This document shows positions 7,274-14,039 of a DNA stretch of 23,041 bases, in pieces. Positions within the stretch are counted from its first letter, which is position 1. Each line of letters starts with the position of its first letter. A program made the position numbers and the translations under genes. The stretch is from Lachnospiraceae bacterium UBA7225 (GTDB lineage Bacteria; Bacillota; Clostridia; Lachnospirales; Lachnospiraceae), in assembly GCA_002473385.1 (NCBI GenBank), contig DKTR01000089.1, positions 1-23,041 on the forward strand, in the 5' to 3' direction. The notes beneath the pieces were generated by a model, which saw only the letters and a program-made list of their open reading frames with translations, was not told the DNA's origin and searched no databases.

Positions 7274-8566
7274 ATGGGAGTTGTATCAGAACTGCTTGCG
7301 GACATTCCGCTGCCCAGAATGAGAAAGGTACGCCAGAAATTTGACGCTGCATGTATTGAAGTGCAGGATATTCCGCGCAGAATAGAAGAAGAATTCAGCA
7401 GAAGTGAGATTTCAGAGACCATCCGTCCCGGGATGGAGATTGCCATCACGGCGGGAAGCAGAGGAATTGCCAATATTCCATTAATTCTTTCCGCTATTGT
7501 GGAGGAAGTAAAAAAGAGAGGCGCACTGCCGTTTCTGGTTCCGGCAATGGGAAGTCATGGCGGAGCGACGGCAGAGGGACAGGCGGAAGTACTGAGAGAA
7601 TATGGGATTACGGAAGATACCGTGGGATGTGAAATCCGTTCTTCCATGGAGACGGTAGTGGTTGGAAAAACCAGTGACGGCCGGCCGGTTTATGTGGACA
7701 GGAATGCTGCCGGAGCAGATGGGATTATTGTATGCGGGCGCATAAAGCCTCATACCGGCTATAGAGGAAAGTACGAGAGCGGCATCATGAAAATGATGGC
7801 GATCGGACTGGGAAAGCAAAAAGGTGCTGAGGAGATTCACGCGGATGGCTTTGGAGAAATGTACCGGAATATTCCTTTATATGGAGAAGTGATACTGAGA
7901 AATGCTCCGGTGCTGTTCGGTCTTGCTATTCTGGAAAATGCTTATGATCAGACAAGGGAACTGGCGGCACTTACACCGGAGGAAATTTTGCAGAAGGAGC
8001 CGGAACTTTTAGAACGGGCAAAATCTTATATGCCGTGCATTTTATTTCCGGACTGTGATGTGCTTGTGGTAGACAGAATCGGCAAAAATATCAGCGGAGA
8101 CGGCATGGATCCCAACATAACCGGAAGATTTCCGACTCCTTATGCACAGGGAGGGATTTCTGCAAAACGGGTGGTGGTGCTGGATCTGACGGAGGAGACC
8201 AACGGAAACGCCTGTGGTATCGGACTGGCAGACTGCACTACAAAGCGGCTTTTTTCGAAAATGGATCTGGAGGCCACTTATCCTAATGCGATTACCAATA
8301 CTGTGGTAGAAGAACTGAAAATTCCTATGATGATGGATACGGATAAAGAAGCTATACAGCTTGGCATAAAGAGCTGCAATAAAATTAACAGGAACCAGCC
8401 AAGAGTGATCCATATTAAAGATACGCTTTCTATGGAGGAGATAGAGGTTTCGGAAGCGTATGACTCTGAAATCCGGGATAATCCACAATTGGAACCGGCA
8501 GGCGATCTGAAGGAATGGTCTTTTGATGCAGATGGGAATCTGATGCGGGAGGAAAAACAGGTATGA
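7274..8566 (+). CDS. LarA/DUF2088-superfamily protein: putative nickel-pincer 2-hydroxyacid racemase or epimerase
   Basis: This 430-residue protein belongs to the lactate racemase (LarA) superfamily. Hallmarks: VPAMGSHGGATAEGQ with His95, and KPHTGYRGKYESGIMKMM with His160 and nearby Lys166/Lys173, followed by AIGLGKQKGAEEIH. Characterised LarA uses His residues and a Lys to hold a nickel pincer nucleotide that removes and returns hydride at the alpha carbon of 2-hydroxyacids. Homologues act on other hydroxyacids, including aldonate C2-epimerisation. The exact His/Lys spacing differs from LarA proper, so cofactor use is inferred. A good ribosome binding site (GGAGGG) precedes ATG 7274, two bases after the mhpE stop, and the stop overlaps the next start (ATGA). 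The cofactor genes larB, larC and larE are not in the window. The context points to inverting C2 of the hydroxyacid used by the following hydro-lyase. Confidence 0.8.
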   Translation: MGVVSELLADIPLPRMRKVRQKFDAACIEVQDIPRRIEEEFSRSEISETIRPGMEIAITAGSRGIANIPLILSAIVEEVKKRGALPFLVPAMGSHGGATAEGQAEVLREYGITEDTVGCEIRSSMETVVVGKTSDGRPVYVDRNAAGADGIIVCGRIKPHTGYRGKYESGIMKMMAIGLGKQKGAEEIHADGFGEMYRNIPLYGEVILRNAPVLFGLAILENAYDQTRELAALTPEEILQKEPELLERAKSYMPCILFPDCDVLVVDRIGKNISGDGMDPNITGRFPTPYAQGGISAKRVVVLDLTEETNGNACGIGLADCTTKRLFSKMDLEATYPNAITNTVVEELKIPMMMDTDKEAIQLGIKSCNKINRNQPRVIHIKDTLSMEEIEVSEAYDSEIRDNPQLEPAGDLKEWSFDADGNLMREEKQV

Positions 8567-8832
8567 AAAACTGCAATGCGTTGCTGGTGGATGACAGAGA
8601 CAATGTGTGTGTGCTGAATAAAACAGTTGCGGCAGGGGAAAAGGTATGTTTCTGTAGGGGAAAGGATCTGATAGAAGTGACAGCTCTTGAAGATATTCCA
8701 ATGTACTTTAAGATGGCGGTTTATTCGATAAAAAAAGGAACTGCCGTTATAAAATATGGAACAAAAATCGGACTGGCTACAGCGGATATCCCGACCGGCG
8801 GGATGGTGCATACTCATAATCTGACCAGTTAG
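8563..8832 (+). CDS. UxaA/SuyA-type hydro-lyase small subunit (SAF domain)
   Basis: This 89-residue protein is a stand-alone SAF domain equal to the N-terminal part of altronate dehydratase (UxaA) and to the alpha subunit of (2R)-sulfolactate sulfo-lyase (SuyA). The core runs NCNALLVDDRDNVCVLNKTVAAGEKV, then TALEDIPMYFKMAV, and ends in the diagnostic GGMVHTHNLTS, whose His residues are a likely metal-binding element in the family. ATG 8563 overlaps the upstream TGA (ATGA), which implies translational coupling to the LarA-like gene. The large subunit follows 20 bases later. In single-chain UxaA both parts are fused; here they are separate, as in SuyAB. The reaction is elimination of water or sulfite from a 2-hydroxyacid substituted at C3; which one cannot be told from this subunit. 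Confidence 0.88.
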   Translation: MKNCNALLVDDRDNVCVLNKTVAAGEKVCFCRGKDLIEVTALEDIPMYFKMAVYSIKKGTAVIKYGTKIGLATADIPTGGMVHTHNLTS

Positions 8833-8852
8833 TGATACCAGGAGGAAAACAG

Positions 8853-10013
8853 ATGGAATTTTATGGATATGAAAGACCGGACGGACAGGTGGGTATCCGC
8901 AATAAGGTCCTGATTCTGCCGGCGAGTGTATGTGCTTCAGATGTGACAGCAGCAGTGGCTTCCAGGGTGGAGGGTGCAGTATCCTTTCACAATCAGACAG
9001 GATGTTCCCAGGTTCCCAGTGACATGCAGCTTACGCTGGATGTGCTGGCGGGATATGCGGCGAATCCGAATGTATATGGAACGATTCTGATAGGTCTTGG
9101 CTGCGAAACGTGTCAGGTATCTCTGGTAGCAGAAAAAATCAGAGAAAGAACGAATAAACCGCTTAAAACGCTGGTAATCCAGGAGGAAGGCGGATCGCTC
9201 TCCACGATAGAAAAGGCGGTACGTTATGCCAGAGAAATGGCATCGGATGCCGGGCTGATGAGAAAAATGTTATTTCCGATAGACCGTCTGATTGTAGGAA
9301 CAGAGTGCGGAGGATCGGATCCTACCAGCGGGATTGCGGCGAATCCGGTGATCGGCGAAATGGCAGACCGTCTGGTAGAAATGGGGGCTGCCGTTATTTT
9401 ATCGGAGACGACGGAGTTTATTGGCGCAGAGCATATTCTGGCAAAGAGGGCGGCAGATCAGGAGACCAGAGAACGCATTTATTCGATTATTGGCCGGTAT
9501 GAGCAGCATTTCAAAAATAATGGTGAAGATGTGCGAAAGGGAAATCCGACACCGGGAAATATAGCCGGGGGAATTACAACGCTGGAGGAGAAATCTCTGG
9601 GCTGCATTCACAAGGGCGGGCATTCTCCGATCCGTAAAGTATATGATTATGGAAAAGCAGTGACGGAAAAGGGATTGGTGATTATGGACACGCCGGGAAA
9701 TGATGCTTCCTCTCTGGCAGGTATGGCCGCCGGGGGATGCCAGATTGCAGTATTTAGCACCGGAAGAGGAACACTGGCCGGAAATCCGCTGATTCCTGTG
9801 ATTAAACTTACCGGTAATAATGAGACATTTAAAAAAATGCCGGATGATATTGACCTGAATGCAGGAACTTATCTCACCGGGGAGAAAACCAAAGAGGAAT
9901 TGTCATTGGAACTGCTGGATCTGCTTATAAAAACAGCGAACGGATATCTGGTTAAATCGGAGGCTCTGGGATACACAGAAATGGCAATTATGCGTGCATG
10001 TAACTTTGTCTGA
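8853..10013 (+). CDS. UxaA/SuyB-type hydro-lyase large subunit (altronate dehydratase-like)
   Basis: This 387-residue protein is the catalytic C-terminal part of the UxaA/GarD/SuyB family. Motifs in order: YERPDGQVGIRNKVLILP at the N-terminus, HNQTGCSQ, NPNVYGTILIGLGCE, the signature GTECGGSDPTSGIAANP with Cys152, HKGGHSPI and FSTGRGTLAGNPLIPVIKLTGN. Family members are iron-dependent and eliminate water from sugar acids (altronate, galactarate) or sulfite from sulfolactate. The true start is ATG 8853 with CCAGGAGGAAAACAG before it; a GTG at 8832 in the same frame overlaps the previous stop and has no site of its own. It pairs with the small SAF subunit immediately upstream. Beside an MhpE aldolase, dehydration to a 2-keto-3-deoxy acid is the favoured role, but specificity is inferred. 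Confidence 0.9.
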   Translation: MEFYGYERPDGQVGIRNKVLILPASVCASDVTAAVASRVEGAVSFHNQTGCSQVPSDMQLTLDVLAGYAANPNVYGTILIGLGCETCQVSLVAEKIRERTNKPLKTLVIQEEGGSLSTIEKAVRYAREMASDAGLMRKMLFPIDRLIVGTECGGSDPTSGIAANPVIGEMADRLVEMGAAVILSETTEFIGAEHILAKRAADQETRERIYSIIGRYEQHFKNNGEDVRKGNPTPGNIAGGITTLEEKSLGCIHKGGHSPIRKVYDYGKAVTEKGLVIMDTPGNDASSLAGMAAGGCQIAVFSTGRGTLAGNPLIPVIKLTGNNETFKKMPDDIDLNAGTYLTGEKTKEELSLELLDLLIKTANGYLVKSEALGYTEMAIMRACNFV

Positions 10014-10053
10014 CTGGCAAGATGCCGCTGCAGATGACAAGGAGGAAACAGGA

Positions 10054-11526
10054 ATGGGAGTATTAAGAGGGCTTAAGCCGGCCCGGGTGTTTTACTACTT
10101 TGAGGAAATAAGCGGTATTCCAAGGGAAAGCGGGAATACCGGACCGATCAGTGACTATCTGATAGAATTTGCCCGGAAGCATGAACTCAGATACCTGAGA
10201 GATGCGGCGGATAACGTGATCATATTCAAGGCGGCTTCGCCGGGATGCGAGACCGCGCCTGCCGTCATTTTACAGGGACACTGCGATATGGTGGCGGTAA
10301 AGGAACCTTCCAGCCGGCATGACTTTCTGCGGGATGGTCTGAAGCTTAAAATTGATGGAGACAGAATTACCGCAGAGGAAACCAGCCTGGGAGCAGATGA
10401 TGGAATTGCCCTTGCTTACTGCCTGGCAATTTTGGAGTCGGACGAAATTCTGCATCCTCCGCTTGAGGTAGTTTTAACTTCCAATGAAGAGATTGGATTA
10501 GTGGGAGCATCCAGATTAGATACATCCTGCCTGCAGGGGAAATATCTGCTGAACCTGGATTACAGCACAGAGGGAACTCTGCTGGCAGGATGTGCCGGCG
10601 GACTGAACGTATTTAGCAAGTTCAGCCTGTCTGCAGAAATGAAAAGGGGAATTATCTGCCGGGTGAAGCTGTCCGGACTAAAGGGCGGTCACTCCGGAAT
10701 CCGGATCGGTGATATTCATGCAAATGCCTGTGTGCTTAGCGGACGGCTGCTGGCTGCACTTTCCGGGCGGCTTTCGTTCGGGCTGCTGGGAATTGAGGCC
10801 GGGGAAGCGACAAATGTAATTCCGTCCTCTTCTGCGATTACGATTATTGTTCCGGAGAAGGAAGAGGAAAAGCTGGAAATAATCTTTTCACGCTTCCGGC
10901 AGGAGATATGGAAGGAATATGGCAGGGAAGAACAGAACCTCCAGATTAACTGGGAGACAGAAAAGGGAGAGGGTGAGCCTCTGAGACAGGAGGAACTGGA
11001 AAAAATCATCTGCTTTCTTCTTAATGCACCGGAAGGCGTTCAGAAAATGAGCAGCATTCAGCCGGGGCTGGTGGAGACATCTGTGAATTTTGGCACACTC
11101 CGGCTGAAGGATGGAGAATGTGAGGCCGGTTTTAGTATACGAAGCTCCGTTGATCATGTAAAATACTGGCAGGCAGAGAAATTGAAGCATCTGACGCAAT
11201 GCCTGGACGGAACTTTTTCGGAAGGAAATGATTATCCTGCATGGGAATATCAGGAGGAATCGGAGCTTCGCGGAAAAATGACGGCAGTATACGAGGAAAT
11301 GTTTGGAAAAAGTCCGGAAATCGATATGGTCCATGCTGGATTAGAGTGTGGATATTTCAGTAAAAAAATACCGGATGTGGAATGTATTTCTTTCGCACCC
11401 AGTATGTATGAAATTCACTCAGCGAAGGAAGCGCTGGATATTCCATCCACTGAGCGGATGTGGAGATATCTGAAACGTGTTCTGGAGTCGTTTGTAAAGC
11501 AGGGCTTCATGCCAAAGAAGGAGTAA
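10054..11526 (+). CDS. pepD: Aminoacyl-histidine dipeptidase (PepD, peptidase family M20C)
   Basis: This cytoplasmic zinc dipeptidase has 491 residues, the usual PepD size. Metal and catalytic residues are all in place: His76 and Asp78 in ILQGHCDMV, Asp115 in GADDGIA, Glu145/Glu146 in SNEEIGL, Asp169 in LLNLDYSTEG, and His427 in HAGLECGYF. GLKGGHSGIRIGD marks the lid/dimerisation domain. ATG 10054 follows AAGGAGGAAACAGG; an in-frame upstream extension from 9994 overlaps the hydro-lyase gene and is rejected. PepD enzymes have broad dipeptide specificity, and in E. coli PepD contributes to Cys-Gly hydrolysis. The next gene is a cysteine desulfidase, so release of cysteine from dipeptides is a reasonable role here. 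The gap to the preceding gene is 40 bases without a terminator, so it is probably in the same operon. Confidence 0.93.
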   Translation: MGVLRGLKPARVFYYFEEISGIPRESGNTGPISDYLIEFARKHELRYLRDAADNVIIFKAASPGCETAPAVILQGHCDMVAVKEPSSRHDFLRDGLKLKIDGDRITAEETSLGADDGIALAYCLAILESDEILHPPLEVVLTSNEEIGLVGASRLDTSCLQGKYLLNLDYSTEGTLLAGCAGGLNVFSKFSLSAEMKRGIICRVKLSGLKGGHSGIRIGDIHANACVLSGRLLAALSGRLSFGLLGIEAGEATNVIPSSSAITIIVPEKEEEKLEIIFSRFRQEIWKEYGREEQNLQINWETEKGEGEPLRQEELEKIICFLLNAPEGVQKMSSIQPGLVETSVNFGTLRLKDGECEAGFSIRSSVDHVKYWQAEKLKHLTQCLDGTFSEGNDYPAWEYQEESELRGKMTAVYEEMFGKSPEIDMVHAGLECGYFSKKIPDVECISFAPSMYEIHSAKEALDIPSTERMWRYLKRVLESFVKQGFMPKKE

Positions 11527-11532
11527 ATCTAT

Positions 11533-12804
11533 ATGCTAAAAGACAGGACATATCAGAACTATCTGGCAATCCTGAAAGAAGAAATGGTTCCGGCAATGGG
11601 ATGTACGGAGCCGATTGCATTGGCTTACGGGGCAGCCAGGGCACGGGAAGTGCTTGGAAGAGAACCGGAGAAGATCTATGTGCAGTGCAGCGGTAATATT
11701 ATTAAAAATGTCAGGTGCGTGACAATTCCGAATTCCGACGGAATGACAGGCATTGCTGCCAGCGTGATTTTAGGTGCGGCAGAAGGGGATGCTTCCAGAA
11801 ATATGGAAGTGCTGGAAGCAGTCACTGAAAAAGGCAGAAAACGGGTAAGGGAACTGCTGGATGAAGATATTTGCAGTGTGAAACTGCTGGATTCTCCGAT
11901 ACCGCTTCATTTCATAATTGAGATGTCTGCCGGACATGACACGGTTCTGCTGGAAATTAAATATGACCATATGAATGTGACTCGAATTAAAAAGAATGGT
12001 CAGATCTTGCTGGATAAAGAAGAGCAGGGGGGACGGCCGGAAAAAACGGACCGGACAATTTTAAATCTGGAGGATATTCTGGAATTTGCCGATATGGTGA
12101 ATCTGGAGGATATAAAGACGCAGCTGGACGCCCAGATTCGCTGCAATATGGAGATAGCACGGGAGGGAATGACCGGAAAATATGGACTGGGGATCGGACA
12201 TATTATCAGGGAATCATATTCGGACGATGTGCTGACCAGAATGCGCAGCCTGACAACCGCGGCGTCAGAGGCCAGAATGGGTGGCTGCGATATGCCGGTA
12301 ATCATTAATTCCGGCAGTGGAAATCAGGGAATTGCCTGTTCTGTACCTGTGATAGTGTATGCGAAAGAAATGCAGCTGCCGCAATATAGATTGTACCGTG
12401 GACTGATTTTTTCAAATCTTTTGACAGTATATCAAAAAACATATATCGGGAAATTGTCGGCTTTTTGCGGGGCAGTCTCTGCTTCTTGTGCCGCCGGCGC
12501 GGCTATTACGTATATGGTGGGCGGAAAACTGGAACAAATAAAAAGAACGATAGAAAATACATTGGCTAATATTCCGGGTATTATCTGTGACGGCGCAAAG
12601 ATATCCTGTGCCGCCAAAATTGCTGCAAGCCTGGATGCAGCATTTCTGGCGCATCATCTGGCGATGAACAACCTGTCCTATGCACCCTATACGGGCATTC
12701 TGCAGGAAGAGACAGCTGAGACGATTAGTTGTGTCGGATATATTGGAAAAGAGGGCATGAAAGAAACAGATAGAAAAATTTTAAAAATAATGCTGGCGCA
12801 TTAA
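11533..12804 (+). CDS. cyuA: L-cysteine desulfidase (CyuA/YhaM, UPF0597 family)
   Basis: This enzyme splits L-cysteine to pyruvate, ammonia and sulfide using a [4Fe-4S] cluster rather than PLP. The 423-residue protein begins with EEMVPAMGCTEPIALAYGAA, where Cys24 matches the catalytic Cys of the archaeal enzyme. Candidate cluster ligands are Cys269 (GIACSVP), Cys312 (FCGAVS) and Cys319 (SCAAGA); the spacing of the last two (7) equals that reported for the methanogen enzyme. NSGSGNQGIACSVPV and GAKISCAAKIA are family signatures. AAGGAG at the end of pepD provides the ribosome binding site, and the gap is 6 bases. E. coli cyuA sits with a cysteine transporter; here it follows a dipeptidase, suggesting a dipeptide-borne cysteine supply. 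Related L-serine dehydratase-like activity cannot be excluded. It is the last gene of the run. Confidence 0.9.
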   Translation: MLKDRTYQNYLAILKEEMVPAMGCTEPIALAYGAARAREVLGREPEKIYVQCSGNIIKNVRCVTIPNSDGMTGIAASVILGAAEGDASRNMEVLEAVTEKGRKRVRELLDEDICSVKLLDSPIPLHFIIEMSAGHDTVLLEIKYDHMNVTRIKKNGQILLDKEEQGGRPEKTDRTILNLEDILEFADMVNLEDIKTQLDAQIRCNMEIAREGMTGKYGLGIGHIIRESYSDDVLTRMRSLTTAASEARMGGCDMPVIINSGSGNQGIACSVPVIVYAKEMQLPQYRLYRGLIFSNLLTVYQKTYIGKLSAFCGAVSASCAAGAAITYMVGGKLEQIKRTIENTLANIPGIICDGAKISCAAKIAASLDAAFLAHHLAMNNLSYAPYTGILQEETAETISCVGYIGKEGMKETDRKILKIMLAH

Positions 12805-12815
12805 TCATTAATGCG
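12797..12815 (+). other. Perfect 19-base inverted repeat at the 3' end of the operon
   Basis: CGCATTAAT-C-ATTAATGCG overlaps the desulfidase stop codon and could form a 7-bp hairpin. It is not followed by a T-run, so it is a weak candidate for a terminator or RNA 3' end. A second weak stem, ACAGA/TCTGT, lies at 12830-12848. No strong intrinsic terminator is seen before the next gene. Confidence 0.4.
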
Positions 12816-12882
12816 GTTCTCCGGGGAACACAGATTTTTGCCGTCTGTCAAAGAAAATTCGTAAAGTAATGATAAAAATTAA

Positions 12883-12911
12883 TTGTGATAGACAAAAAAA
12901 TGTAGTATAGT
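12883..12911 (+). promoter_or_regulatory. Sigma-A-type promoter for pfkA
   Basis: TTGTGA (12883-12888), a 17-base spacer, then TATAGT (12906-12911), in an AT-rich region 45 bases before the pfkA start. Spacing and both boxes are good. It probably drives pfkA and at least dnaX, which follows without a gap. Confidence 0.6.
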
Positions 12912-12955
12912 AAAAGATATATCTTATACTATATAAGGGAAAGAGGGTAAGAATT

Positions 12956-14029
12956 ATGTTACGAGTTGGATTATTGACGAGCGGCGGTGACTGTCAGGCG
13001 CTGAACGCGACCATGCGCGGCATTGTAAAAGGATTGGCATCAAACGTGGAGGAACTGGAGGTTTACGGTTTTCTCAATGGTTATAAGGGACTTATTTACG
13101 GAGATTACCGTCTTCTCACAGCGAAGGATTTTTCAGGTATTCTGACAAAGGGCGGCACCATCATCGGTTCATCCAGACAGCCATTTAAGATGATGCGCGT
13201 ACCAGATGAAAAGGGATTGGACAAGGTAGAGGCAATGAAGCAGAATTATTACAAGCTTCGCCTGGACTGTCTGGTTATCCTCGGCGGAAACGGCACACAG
13301 AAAACGGCAAACCTGCTCCGCGAGGAAGGACTGAACATTATTCATATGCCAAAGACCATCGACAACGATATCTACGGAACGGATATGACCTTCGGCTTTT
13401 ACAGTGCGGTCAATATTGCTACTGAGGCAATCGACTGTATCCACACCACAGCTTCCTCGCACAACCGTGTATTTATTGTGGAAATTATGGGACACAAGGT
13501 TGGACAGCTTTGCCTGTATGCCGGCATAGCGGGCGGCGCGGACATTATTCTTATCCCGGAGATCCCGTATGATATCGACAAGGTGATCGAAGCGATTGAC
13601 CACAGAACGAAGCAGGGTAAGGGTTTTACGGTTATTGCGGTTGCAGAGGGTGCGATTTCCAAGGAGAAAGCGGCGATGGGCAAGAAGGAGCTCAAGGAAT
13701 TTATGAAGGATTACAAGTATCCGACAGTTTCCTACGAAATTGCGGCAGAAATCGAAAAGCGCTCCGGCACGGAGGTACGCGTGACAGTTCCGGGACACAC
13801 GCAGCGCGGCGGCAGCCCGTGCCCGTATGACCGCGTGCTTTCCACGAGACTGGGTGCGGCAGGCGCAAAGGCGATCTTAAACGGCGACTATGGATACATG
13901 ATTGCTATTATTAACGGCAAGACGAAAAAGGTACCGCTTGAGGATGTGGCTGGCAAGCTGAAAACCGTTGCTCCGGATGACCAGATCGTAAAAGAAGCAA
14001 AATTAATCGGTATCAGTTTTGGCGACTAG
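12956..14029 (+). CDS. pfkA: 6-phosphofructokinase (GGNG/PKTIDND clade)
   Basis: This enzyme phosphorylates fructose 6-phosphate to fructose 1,6-bisphosphate, the committing step of glycolysis. The 357-residue protein shows the PFK fold: LLTSGGDCQALNA at the N-terminus, GGTIIGSSR, LGGNGTQKTANLL, PKTIDNDIYGTDMTFGF with catalytic Asp136, and PGHTQRGGSPCPYDR. Compared with Bacillus PFK numbering, position 103 is Asn112 instead of Asp, 104 is Gly113 and 124 is Lys133; VEIMGHKVG replaces the usual MGR. Gly at 104 argues for ATP, Lys at 124 is a feature of PPi-using and some ATP-using enzymes, so the phosphoryl donor is not certain. I believe these changes mark a whole clade rather than a defect. 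AAGAGGG precedes the ATG. dnaX begins 10 bases after the stop. Confidence 0.9.
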   Translation: MLRVGLLTSGGDCQALNATMRGIVKGLASNVEELEVYGFLNGYKGLIYGDYRLLTAKDFSGILTKGGTIIGSSRQPFKMMRVPDEKGLDKVEAMKQNYYKLRLDCLVILGGNGTQKTANLLREEGLNIIHMPKTIDNDIYGTDMTFGFYSAVNIATEAIDCIHTTASSHNRVFIVEIMGHKVGQLCLYAGIAGGADIILIPEIPYDIDKVIEAIDHRTKQGKGFTVIAVAEGAISKEKAAMGKKELKEFMKDYKYPTVSYEIAAEIEKRSGTEVRVTVPGHTQRGGSPCPYDRVLSTRLGAAGAKAILNGDYGYMIAIINGKTKKVPLEDVAGKLKTVAPDDQIVKEAKLIGISFGD

Positions 14030-14039
14030 GAGTAAATGA

